Positions 1 through 6,842 of a stretch of DNA of 17,338 bases are shown here, in pieces. The first letter of the stretch is position 1. Each line of letters begins with the position of its first letter. This DNA is from CAZHOV01 sp964534315 (GTDB taxonomy: Bacteria > Bacteroidota > Bacteroidia > Chitinophagales > Saprospiraceae). The notes beneath the pieces are model-generated. The model was given only the letters and a program-made list of their open reading frames with translations. It had not been told where the DNA came from and searched no databases. The DNA lies in assembly GCA_964534315.1 (NCBI GenBank), contig CAZHOV010000122.1, forward strand, positions 1-17,338, read 5' to 3'. A program made the translations under genes and the position numbers.

Positions 1-44
1 ATCTCAAAGTTAATTAATGTAGACGTATTTCAGTACAAGACACA

Positions 45-79
45 CATTGCTCATTGCTCATTGCCCATTCCTCATTCCT
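45..79. repeat. Heptamer tandem array overlapping the S8 protease stop codon
   Basis: Five contiguous 7-bp units on the plus strand: CATTGCT, CATTGCT, CATTGCC, CATTCCT, CATTCCT. The last unit supplies two of the three bases of the TAG stop (78-80, minus strand) of the protease gene. Units of the same family recur at 2965-2983, 4337-4420 and 4512-4546. Function is unknown. Such degenerate heptamers resemble in style the short tandemly repeated sequences described in cyanobacteria. Confidence 0.85.
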
Positions 80-2762
80 ACTGCTTCACCACTCTCAGCA
101 CCTTTTGCTCTCCGGTGGTAGAAGAGAGCCTGACAAAATAAAGTCCGCTTGGTTGATCATTTAAAACATTTACTTCTACAACCTGCCGGCCGCTTTGCCA
201 TTGTTGTTCTTCTCCGAAATGCAGTCGTTTGCCAGAGAGGTCAAAGACTTCGATGCAGATGTCGCGATCTTTTTCCAAGTCTACTTCCAGGGCGAATTTG
301 TCGTGAAATGGATTGGGGAAGGCTTTGGCCGTAAAAGTGGTTGACGGAACTCCGGTTGTGTTGACCGAACAAGCTGTTCTGAAAACAAAACTGGGAGAGA
401 AAAAGCTGAAGTCTGTTTCGCAGATCGTACGAATTTGTAGCTCATACTCTTCGCATAGACTCAATCCCTCCAAGGTTTCGGAGGCGTTGACGCTCACCAG
501 CTCCACCCAATCGGCGGCGTCGATCTGGCGGTATCTGATGTTGTAGCCAATAACTGTTGGGGTAGGAGGCTCCCAATCAAAGACAACGGTAAATGGCCCC
601 ACGGCTGTAGTATCCAGATTTAAAGGTTCCTGACAGGGAATGAAAGGCGGTAGGATATCAATACAATAATCTTCTACCTCTCCGAAGGTAAATCCTGCTT
701 CACAAGGAAGAGAGGGAGCAGCAAATTTCATAGAAACCCGCATCCGGGTAAGCCCCCATTCAGCATCGCTGGGTACGGTAATCTGACCGGTGACCGTCGT
801 GGCAGAAAACCCGCCATCGAAAGCAAGCTCGGAGGGCTCTTCTAATTCGCCATCCTGGTCCCAATCAATCCACACCTTAAAGTACTCATTGAATGTGGAA
901 AAATTAAAACCGGGCTCTATTTCTATGGTATAAGCGCTATCAACAGTAAGAGCCGTAGTAATATCCGGGAAAAAGATATAGCCTCCGTTATCTCCGGAAA
1001 TGTTGTCAATGTCTTTTATGGTAACACGCTCTACCCATTCCGTAGCAGAATTAACAGCAAAGGAGGAGCAATAATTAAAATCTAAACAAGCTCCGCAGCC
1101 AGTAGTGGTGAAAGTTTGAATGGCGGAAAAATTACTGCTAGTGTCTTGGCAAACACTTTGAACTCTATATTCATAATCGGTACAGGGCTCTAATTCTTGC
1201 AAGAGGAAAGGCTCTTCAGCATCATCTACGACTGTCCAGTCGGGGCTACCAACAGGGCGCCACTCCAGCAAATAAGTCTGTGCAGAATCATTAACCGCCC
1301 ATGTGAGGAGAGCTTCTTCATCGCTAATTCCACCAACCTCTAGACCGATAGGGATCGGGCAAGAAGAGCAATAATTGAGAATGAGCAGTAAGCTGGTATT
1401 GGCATTTAATCTGCCACCGGTAACCGTTTCCGTTTCGAGATTGGCAATCGGATCGATGCCCTGAAGTAAAAAGCCACGGGTAAGTAAGGCCGCTGTAGCC
1501 GGATCATTCTTGGCGAGGTCGAGAAAGTCCGGGCATGCTGCTGAATAGAGCAGCCCAACGGTACCTGCTACCAAAGGCGAGGCAAAAGAGGCTCCAAATA
1601 CATTTCCATAGGTTCCGTTTATCGTATTGATCGTGGTATAAATATTTTCTCCGGGAGCCGCCAGGTCAACCGATGAGTTACCAAAAGCTGAAAAATTACG
1701 AACGTCACTCGCATCGGTACCGGTCACGGCAATAAGGAAATCACTGGTACAGTTGGAGGGAACATCGCCGGATAAGTCTACATCGATCTGAAAATCAGGT
1801 ACGGCTGCTATATTGATAATGCCTTCCATACCCAGGGTGTCATAAAACTGGCACCAAAGGGGAGTGGTGCTAGGTAAGGCAAAAGGCTGCCCGATCGACA
1901 GGTTGGTAGCTACTACAAATGCTCCCTGGTCGCCGTCGGTGTCGTTGTACAGGCGTCTTTGATCAAGTACGTAAGTATAAGACTCCAGGATAGAGGCTTC
2001 ATCGGTAAAGAAATCATTTCTTACGATCATCATTTTTACGTTCCAGTTAACACCGGTTACGCCAATGGCATTATCTCCCTGGGCACCGATCAGTCCGGCT
2101 ACCGGCGTACCGTGGCCACCGGCAAAGTTTGACCCGATATCGTCATTATCATTGACGATATTCCAGCCCAGAAAATCATCTATGTAGCCGTTATTGTCGT
2201 CATCCAGGTCGTTATTGGGAATTTCTGCCTGGTTTACCCATAAGTTGTCGCCAAAATCAGGATGCGTTAAGTCTATACCATCATCTATTATGGCGATGAC
2301 AATAGTATCGCCTGCAGTGGTTAATCCGCCGGTAGTAATATCCCAGGCCAAGTCTGTATCGATATCGCTATTGGTTGAACCGCCCGTTTGCCCCGTATTC
2401 AGCCATTGCCATTGGGCGTCAAAATCGGTGTCGTTTGGGATTGCCCGATAACTGGGAAGGTGATTGAATTGAACCACTTCCACTCCGGGATGCTTAAAAA
2501 GATGGTTTAAGAAATGCTGCTCGTGAACATTTCGATAGTCAAACGTCAATAGCCAGATATCCATAGGCGCCGAAACGAGTCTTTCCACCTTCAAATCCGT
2601 TGATCTTCCCTGAAAGTGCTGATTGTCGGCAATGATGGCCGACAGATTTTCCTGCTTAGCTTTTACTAAATACTCGCCAAGTTTATGGTCAAGCTGCTGC
2701 GCATCTAAGATATTAAGGAGACAAAAGGAAAGGAAAAAAAAGAGTAGAAGTAGTCGTTTCAT
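78..2762 (-). CDS. Secreted subtilisin-like (S8) serine protease with FnIII, GEVED and T9SS sorting domains
   Basis: An 894-residue multidomain secreted protease. Residues 1-22 are a signal peptide (MKR followed by a Leu/Phe-rich core). A prodomain-like stretch runs to about residue 110 and the S8 catalytic domain from about 115 to 460. The triad is visible: Asp160 (IIDDG), His217 (GGHGTPVAG) and Ser392 (GASFASP). A fibronectin type III domain spans about 468-555, a GEVED domain about 560-703 (motif GEVEDYC at 694-700) and a second FnIII about 710-798. The C-terminus (about 814-894, starting AFPNPF and ending in a VLRVVKQ strand) is a type A sorting domain, so export by the Por/type IX system to the cell surface or medium is expected. 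The usual AAGN oxyanion motif is not recognisable; the corresponding place reads AAVPD (319-323). The ATG start is followed directly by the signal peptide. The gene appears monocistronic. Its TAG stop lies in a heptamer repeat. Substrate is unknown. Confidence 0.93.
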   Translation of the reverse strand: MKRLLLLFFFLSFCLLNILDAQQLDHKLGEYLVKAKQENLSAIIADNQHFQGRSTDLKVERLVSAPMDIWLLTFDYRNVHEQHFLNHLFKHPGVEVVQFNHLPSYRAIPNDTDFDAQWQWLNTGQTGGSTNSDIDTDLAWDITTGGLTTAGDTIVIAIIDDGIDLTHPDFGDNLWVNQAEIPNNDLDDDNNGYIDDFLGWNIVNDNDDIGSNFAGGHGTPVAGLIGAQGDNAIGVTGVNWNVKMMIVRNDFFTDEASILESYTYVLDQRRLYNDTDGDQGAFVVATNLSIGQPFALPSTTPLWCQFYDTLGMEGIINIAAVPDFQIDVDLSGDVPSNCTSDFLIAVTGTDASDVRNFSAFGNSSVDLAAPGENIYTTINTINGTYGNVFGASFASPLVAGTVGLLYSAACPDFLDLAKNDPATAALLTRGFLLQGIDPIANLETETVTGGRLNANTSLLLILNYCSSCPIPIGLEVGGISDEEALLTWAVNDSAQTYLLEWRPVGSPDWTVVDDAEEPFLLQELEPCTDYEYRVQSVCQDTSSNFSAIQTFTTTGCGACLDFNYCSSFAVNSATEWVERVTIKDIDNISGDNGGYIFFPDITTALTVDSAYTIEIEPGFNFSTFNEYFKVWIDWDQDGELEEPSELAFDGGFSATTVTGQITVPSDAEWGLTRMRVSMKFAAPSLPCEAGFTFGEVEDYCIDILPPFIPCQEPLNLDTTAVGPFTVVFDWEPPTPTVIGYNIRYRQIDAADWVELVSVNASETLEGLSLCEEYELQIRTICETDFSFFSPSFVFRTACSVNTTGVPSTTFTAKAFPNPFHDKFALEVDLEKDRDICIEVFDLSGKRLHFGEEQQWQSGRQVVEVNVLNDQPSGLYFVRLSSTTGEQKVLRVVKQ

Positions 2763-2902
2763 TTTAGCAATTTTCGTTGTTGAAGAAAATGGAGTCTAAA
2801 TTTACCAGTAATCAATCATAAATGCATACAAGGATAGGATGAAAATTAATTTTTGTTGGGTAATAGGCAAAAACCAGAGGACCAGACACTCCATATAAAA
2901 TC

Positions 2903-2917
2903 CAGTCTGAAAGACTG
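2903..2917. repeat. Short perfect hairpin between SWIM and S8 genes
   Basis: Arms CAGTCT and AGACTG (6 bp) enclose the triloop GAA. It lies about 50 bp beyond the SWIM gene stop on the minus strand and 23 bp from another GC-rich hairpin. No U-tract follows on either strand, so it is a poor intrinsic terminator; it may belong to a dispersed intergenic repeat. Confidence 0.6.
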
Positions 2918-2939
2918 ATACCTTACAAACCCAAACTAG

Positions 2940-2952
2940 GTGGCAGCGCCAC
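2940..2952. repeat. GC-rich hairpin with GCT/AGC triloop
   Basis: GTGGC and GCCAC arms enclose AGC on the plus strand, which reads GCT on the minus strand. It sits 14 bp beyond the SWIM gene stop. The layout, xxxGC-GCT-GCxxx, is the same as in the two hairpins at 4434-4450 and 4485-4501, so the three may belong to one dispersed palindromic family. Without a U-tract it is not a standard terminator. Confidence 0.6.
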
Positions 2953-2964
2953 TAAGACCGGATT

Positions 2965-2983
2965 CACTATTCACTATTCATTC
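2965..2983. repeat. Partial heptamer array across the SWIM gene stop codon
   Basis: Two CACTATT units (2965-2971, 2972-2978) are followed by CATTC. On the minus strand this reads through the last codons of the SWIM gene (Met-Asn-Ser-Glu, then TAG) and beyond. The same CACTATT unit, and the same junction ACTATTCATT, occur in the larger array at 4337-4420. The repeat has therefore supplied both the final residues and the stop codon. Confidence 0.75.
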
Positions 2984-4271
2984 CGAAAATCCCATCCTCA
3001 CCTGCCACGCTAAGTGGTATTAACCGCTCTCCCGTCCACTCTCCAAACAGATTGATAGGGTGGCCTCCACTGATCGCCATGATTTGCCAGATGGTATTCT
3101 CACGGAAGTGTAGCGGAATATAGTGGTGGTTTTTATCAAGGATATAAGCGTTGTCTTCGCTGACGACCGGGGTAACAGTATTTAGCAGTGTGGGATATTG
3201 AGGAAGCCATGGATTGGCGGCTAAGGCTTTTGCATAAGCATCGAAGAAGGCTTTAAGCGTATCATGGCCTTTATAGGACTGTTCCGAAATAGAGATAGCC
3301 TGTTTTTCTTTTTCATCGAGTAGGAAACGCAAGGGGAAGTTGGAAGGATAATAGTGGGCATTAGCCTGGTAACAGGAGCCTGTTTTCCAATGGTAGCTAA
3401 ATCCGGAATCTCCGAAATTGAATTCAAGCAACAGGCCCCACTGCTCCGTTTGGAAGCCTTTGAACCAGGTTCTCCGGAAAGAAAGGTTATCATCGATCCC
3501 TTCGAATGCGCCCATCACCATCCATTGATCTTTTACTGCCGGTTGTTCAAAAACGGTTTCTTTGCGGATATTCACTCCTGCGAAGGAAAGGAGATCTTGC
3601 TGTAGGGGAAGCGGTAATTGCTCAAGGTTTTTAAAGCCTTTAATGACCAGATAGATGTTGGCCAACTCGGTAAGCATTTTTTCCGGCCAGTCGAGATTGG
3701 CGGAAGAAATATAGGGCAGGGTTTTTATCTTCCGGCTGATGCCAGCCAATTTAGCATCGACCATTCGAGCAGAGAGCGATTCCCAGAAGGGGAGTGGTTT
3801 TTGTTTAGTGGCTGCCAGGCCTGCTGCAATGGCGTCACTGATCCACTGCTCCAGGTCATCAAGTCCCGTATTCATCAATTGAAGCCGCTTTTCAAAATTT
3901 TTCTGCTGGGTCGTTTTTTTCTGGCTGTCAGTAGCCTGGGCGGATGGTTTCTGATTGATTACCCTGTCTTTTACCCAACCGGGGAGCTGTTCAACAACGT
4001 TAAAGGCGTCGGGTTGGTCGGCATGGAGTAAAAACAAACCGATAACGTGTTTGCAAGGAAACTTCCGACTGGGGCAGGAGCAATAAAACTGAGGACCCTT
4101 CCATTGAATAGCTGTTTTATAATAAGCGGTACCACTACCTTTACATTCTCCCCAGACCATTTCGGTATTGCCTTCCAATTGCCGCCATTTACGAGTAGTC
4201 GCCAACCCTTGAGCGCGGTCGGCAGTAGCCGTGTCAGGAGCAAAAGAGCGTATTTGTTGAAGGGTGTACAT
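2967..4271 (-). CDS. SWIM zinc-finger family protein
   Basis: A 434-residue protein with no signal peptide or membrane segment, so probably cytoplasmic. The N-terminal SWIM motif (CxC-x6-CxH) is complete: Cys64, Cys66, Cys73 and His75 within FYCSCPSRKFPCKH. SWIM domains bind zinc and are thought to mediate DNA or protein contacts. The remainder (about 130-434) has no motif I can assign. In other bacteria, SWIM proteins of this kind often sit beside a MoxR-type ATPase and a VWA-domain protein; none is present here, because the neighbours are rnc upstream and a protease downstream. The ATG start at 4271 precedes a conserved-looking N-terminus (MYTLQQIRSFAPD). The last three residues before TAG (Asn-Ser-Glu) are encoded by heptamer repeat sequence, so the native C-terminus may have been altered. 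The precise role is unknown. Confidence 0.85.
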   Translation of the reverse strand: MYTLQQIRSFAPDTATADRAQGLATTRKWRQLEGNTEMVWGECKGSGTAYYKTAIQWKGPQFYCSCPSRKFPCKHVIGLFLLHADQPDAFNVVEQLPGWVKDRVINQKPSAQATDSQKKTTQQKNFEKRLQLMNTGLDDLEQWISDAIAAGLAATKQKPLPFWESLSARMVDAKLAGISRKIKTLPYISSANLDWPEKMLTELANIYLVIKGFKNLEQLPLPLQQDLLSFAGVNIRKETVFEQPAVKDQWMVMGAFEGIDDNLSFRRTWFKGFQTEQWGLLLEFNFGDSGFSYHWKTGSCYQANAHYYPSNFPLRFLLDEKEKQAISISEQSYKGHDTLKAFFDAYAKALAANPWLPQYPTLLNTVTPVVSEDNAYILDKNHHYIPLHFRENTIWQIMAISGGHPINLFGEWTGERLIPLSVAGEDGIFGMNSE

Positions 4272-4336
4272 GGGTATTTAGGAATAATTGGAAAAAGGGA
4301 AATGTCGGAAAAATAGGTGAATTATGCTCACCTCTC

Positions 4337-4420
4337 AACTACTAACTACACACTATTAACTACTAACTATTAACTATTCATTGTACATTGCTAATTCCTC
4401 ATTGCCCATTGTTCCTTGCT
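4337..4420. repeat. Twelve-unit heptamer tandem array
   Basis: Exactly 84 bp of in-phase 7-bp units. Six are of the type AACTA(C/T)(T/A) or CACTATT (4337-4378). Six are of the type CATTGCT/CATTGCC/CATTGTA with the variants AATTCCT and CCTTGCT (4379-4420). Because the unit contains CTA/TAG and 7 is not divisible by 3, the minus strand carries TAG stops in all three frames within 21 bp. The array lies between rnc (downstream side) and the SWIM start. Confidence 0.88.
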
Positions 4421-4433
4421 CTTAACAAATATA

Positions 4434-4450
4434 ATGGTGCGCTGCACCAT
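4434..4450. repeat. Palindromic element copy 1 (TGGTGC-GCT-GCACCA)
   Basis: Perfect 7-bp arms ATGGTGC and GCACCAT enclose the triloop GCT. The inner 15 bases TGGTGCGCTGCACCA (4435-4449) recur exactly at 4486-4500. The motif stands out as GC-rich within AT-rich intergenic DNA. It lies between two heptamer arrays. Function is unknown; a REP-like element is possible. Confidence 0.8.
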
Positions 4451-4477
4451 CAAATTGATATTATTCTCTTTCGCTAC

Positions 4478-4506
4478 AAAGATTTTGGTGCGCTGCACCA
4501 ATCTTT
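4478..4506. repeat. Palindromic element copy 2, with extended stem
   Basis: The core TTGGTGC-GCT-GCACCAA (4485-4501) is extended by AAAGAT and TCTTT arms, giving a stem of about 12 bp with a 2-nt TT bulge. It repeats the 15-base core of the copy 51 bp upstream. The two copies could fold separately or pair with each other. On the minus strand it lies just after the rnc stop and may cap the rnc transcript, although no clear U-tract follows. Confidence 0.8.
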
Positions 4507-4511
4507 CCCAG

Positions 4512-4546
4512 AACTGCTAACTGCTAACTACTAACTGTTCCTTGCT
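4512..4546. repeat. Five-unit heptamer array overlapping the rnc stop codon
   Basis: Units AACTGCT, AACTGCT, AACTACT, AACTGTT, CCTTGCT. The last unit supplies two bases of the rnc TAG stop (4545-4547). The final 11 bases TGTTCCTTGCT (4536-4546) are identical to the end of the 12-unit array (4410-4420). The gap between the two arrays, 91 bp, is a multiple of seven. Confidence 0.85.
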
Positions 4547-5288
4547 ATTCATCATCATCACTGCCGTTAATCCCGAGTAGTTGCAGGGCTTTTTCGGAGG
4601 CGGTTTGTTCGGCGCTTTTTTTATTAAAGTCATCGGCCGTAGCGAGTTTACGGCCATCTATCAGGACGGCTACTTTAAAGCGATCTCTTTTTTCGTATTT
4701 ATATTTGGCGAGCATTTTATAGGTAACAGATTGGCCGTTTTTTTGGCACCATTCCAGTAGTTGGCTTTTAAAGTTGTCGTCATAGGTTTCCAGTTCATGC
4801 ACATCTACATATTCCATCAATATTTTTGTAACGACGAATTTTCCGGTTTTGCGGTAGCCTTTTTCGAGATAGACGGCTCCGACAAGGGCTTCCAGAGCGT
4901 TGCCGAGCATAGATCGGCTGAGGCGGGTATTGTTGTATTCGGCGAGAAACTCATCGAGGCCCATTTTATCGGCGATTTTATTGAGGGATTTGCGTTTGAC
5001 GATCTTGGATCTCATTTTAGTAAGGAAACCTTCGTCGCTATCCGGATATTTTTTGAAGAGGTATTCAGCCACGATAGTGCCGAGCACGGCGTCGCCCAAA
5101 TATTCTAAGCGCTCATTGCTTTGAATGGCATAGAGCTTTTCTGAAGAGGTGGATTTATGATAAAAGGCCAATTTAAAGATAGCTAAATTGGCTGGTGTAA
5201 AGCCAATAAGCGTTTTTAACCTTCTTGTAAAGATCTTGTCCTCTGAAAGAAAAAGGTTATAAAATTTAAAAATGAATTTCAAACCCAA
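4545..5288 (-). CDS. rnc: Ribonuclease III
   Basis: A 247-residue double-strand-specific endoribonuclease that processes rRNA precursors and structured mRNAs in the cytoplasm. The RNase III signature NERLEYLGDAVLG (58-70) carries Glu59, Glu62 and Asp66, equivalent to E. coli Glu38, Glu41 and Asp45. The second metal-site segment reads MLGNALEALVG (127-137): Glu133 matches E. coli Glu117, but Asn130 replaces Asp114. A C-terminal double-stranded RNA-binding domain follows (about 172-238), and the tail ends in acidic DDDE. The start is probably TTG at 5288, since no in-frame ATG lies near and residues 1-20 resemble other Bacteroidota RNase III N-termini. An ATG 13 nt further upstream is out of frame and opens an 11-codon ORF only. 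The gene follows fabF with a 185-bp gap containing a long inverted repeat, and its TAG stop is inside a heptamer array. Confidence 0.95.
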   Translation of the reverse strand: MGLKFIFKFYNLFLSEDKIFTRRLKTLIGFTPANLAIFKLAFYHKSTSSEKLYAIQSNERLEYLGDAVLGTIVAEYLFKKYPDSDEGFLTKMRSKIVKRKSLNKIADKMGLDEFLAEYNNTRLSRSMLGNALEALVGAVYLEKGYRKTGKFVVTKILMEYVDVHELETYDDNFKSQLLEWCQKNGQSVTYKMLAKYKYEKRDRFKVAVLIDGRKLATADDFNKKSAEQTASEKALQLLGINGSDDDE

Positions 5289-5315
5289 CTTGTTTGATCA
5301 TATTGCCGGGCACAG

Positions 5316-5361
5316 AAAATTATGGATTAGGAAATCAACCATATTCTTAATTCATAATTTT
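5316..5361. repeat. 18-bp inverted repeat in the rnc leader
   Basis: Arms 5316-5333 and 5344-5361 are complementary over 18 positions, with two G-T pairs at 5325/5352 and 5330/5347, around a 10-nt loop. In plus-strand RNA the stem is continuous and is followed by a short T-run. In minus-strand RNA, the direction of rnc, the two positions become A-C mismatches. It lies 28 nt upstream of the rnc start codon. It could be an RNase III target in its own leader, or simply an AT-rich palindrome. Confidence 0.6.
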
Positions 5362-5473
5362 TAACACCTGACGAATCTATATAATATATTAGAATATATT
5401 TTAATTCAATTAGTGTGCTTAAACGTGTTTTTTTCTTTTAAGAGATAAAAGTACAAAAAACTTGTTTATCTTT

Positions 5474-6721
5474 TTAATCTTCAAATTTCTTTAAGATAAC
5501 GGAAGAGTTGTGCCCCCCAAAGCCAAAGGTATTACATAAGGCTGTTTTAATGGGGCGTTCTTGTGCTTCGTTAAGTGTCAGATTTAGTTTGGGATTGATT
5601 TTAGGATCTCTGGTGAAGTTATTGATGGTTGGAGGTACAAAGTTATTGTTGATCCCCAGGATACAGGCAATGGCTTCGATAGCTCCTGCTGCTCCCAGTA
5701 GATGGCCGGTCATTGATTTGGTTGAGCTGACATTCAGTTCGTAGGCGTGGTCTCCAAATACTTTTTCGATGGCAATGAGTTCGGCAACATCGCCAAGGGG
5801 GGTAGAAGTTCCGTGTACATTGACGTAATCGATTTCGGATTTATCCATTTTGGCATCTTCGAGGGCGAATTGCATGACTTTTATGACGCCATGTCCGTCA
5901 GGTTGGGGTGCGGTAATGTGATAGGCATCGGCGGTCATACCGCTGCCCATTACTTCGGCATAGATTTTTGCCCCTCTTTTGACGGCATGTTCGTAGTCTT
6001 CAAGTACGATGGCGCCAGCTCCTTCTCCAAGAACAAATCCGTCGCGATCAGCATCGAATGGTCTGGAAGCTGTTTGGGGATCGTCATTTCGGGTGGAAAG
6101 CGCTCGCATCGCGTTAAACCCTCCAATTCCTGCTTTTGTGATGGCAGCTTCTGAACCTCCGGAGATAATGATATCTGCTTTACCCAATCGAATATAATCA
6201 GCAGCATTGATCATAGAATGAGTAGAAGTGGCGCAAGCAGAAACCGTAGCGTAATTGATCCCTCTAAACGAATATTTAATGGAGATCAGGCCGGCTACAA
6301 TATCAGAGATCATTTTAGGGATCATAAATGGATTATACCTCGGGTTTCCGCTACCGGTAATAAATTCTTCAATTTCCTTTTCAAGGGAGCCGAGTCCGCC
6401 AATACCAGAGCCCCAGATCACTCCGGCTCTGTCTTGGTTTATTTTTTCGATATCAATTCCAGCATCTATAAAAGCTTCATCTGTCGCAATCATTCCAAAT
6501 TGAGCAAAAAGGTCCATCTTTCGAGCTTCTTTCCGCTCAATAAAGTCCTCTACATTAAAATCTTTCACTTCGCAAGCGAAGTGCGTTTTGAAATTAGACG
6601 CATCAAAGCGGGTAATCTTTCCAGCACCGCTTATTCCTTTTTTCAATCCCTCCAAATAATCTTTTACAGTATTACCGATAGGAGTTAGCGCTCCCATACC
6701 TGTTACAACGACCCTTTTCAT
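5474..6721 (-). CDS. fabF: Beta-ketoacyl-ACP synthase II
   Basis: A 415-residue condensing enzyme of type II fatty acid synthesis. It extends acyl-ACP with malonyl-ACP in the cytoplasm. The catalytic residues fall at the same numbers as in E. coli FabF: Cys163 (SACATSTHS), His303 (NVHGTSTPLGD) and His340 (KSMTGH), with Lys335. The glycine-rich C-terminal segment NTFGFGGHNSSV is also present. The length is normal for the family. The ATG start at 6721 leads directly into MKRVVVTGMGALTPIG, the standard N-terminus. It lies downstream of acpP, its substrate carrier, with a 171-bp gap containing two hairpins that could lower or separately control fabF expression. rnc follows, as in many Bacteroidota. 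Confidence 0.98.
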   Translation of the reverse strand: MKRVVVTGMGALTPIGNTVKDYLEGLKKGISGAGKITRFDASNFKTHFACEVKDFNVEDFIERKEARKMDLFAQFGMIATDEAFIDAGIDIEKINQDRAGVIWGSGIGGLGSLEKEIEEFITGSGNPRYNPFMIPKMISDIVAGLISIKYSFRGINYATVSACATSTHSMINAADYIRLGKADIIISGGSEAAITKAGIGGFNAMRALSTRNDDPQTASRPFDADRDGFVLGEGAGAIVLEDYEHAVKRGAKIYAEVMGSGMTADAYHITAPQPDGHGVIKVMQFALEDAKMDKSEIDYVNVHGTSTPLGDVAELIAIEKVFGDHAYELNVSSTKSMTGHLLGAAGAIEAIACILGINNNFVPPTINNFTRDPKINPKLNLTLNEAQERPIKTALCNTFGFGGHNSSVILKKFED

Positions 6722-6773
6722 GAAATAGATTTTAGTTTATTGGTTTGCCGGAATATATTAACAAGAAGCCAAT

Positions 6774-6791
6774 ACTCTGCTAGAGCAGAGT
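6774..6791. repeat. Perfect 8-bp inverted repeat in the acpP-fabF gap
   Basis: Arms ACTCTGCT and AGCAGAGT are separated by two bases (effective tetraloop). It lies 52 bp upstream of the fabF start and some 60 bp beyond the acpP terminator-like hairpin. No U-tract follows on the minus strand. It could be an mRNA processing or stability element, or an operator. Confidence 0.6.
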
Positions 6792-6842
6792 TAGATAATT
6801 AGCTTAAGAAATGCTGAGAAATAGGAAATTAGGTTTTAGGCA

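Noticed and set aside
2763..2880. Promoter for the S8 protease (TTG with TAAATTTA on the minus strand)
   Set aside because: The 24-bp spacing and off-consensus -7 element make it too weak to call.
3618..4031. 137-codon plus-strand ORF opposite the SWIM gene
   Set aside because: The minus-strand frame has the SWIM motif and full-length coding character; this one has no motif or leader.
4315..4333. 6-bp inverted repeat AGGTGA/TCACCT upstream of the SWIM start
   Set aside because: Short stem with a 7-nt loop in repeat-rich DNA; no supporting context for an operator.
4337..4546. Possible CRISPR array
   Set aside because: The units are 7 bp and contiguous with no spacers, and no cas genes are present.
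5290..5305. Upstream ATG as the rnc start
   Set aside because: The ATG is 13 nt before the TTG and out of frame with rnc; it opens only an 11-codon ORF.
6218..6688. 156-codon plus-strand ORF opposite fabF
   Set aside because: It lies wholly antisense to a complete, well-conserved fabF and has no recognisable protein features.
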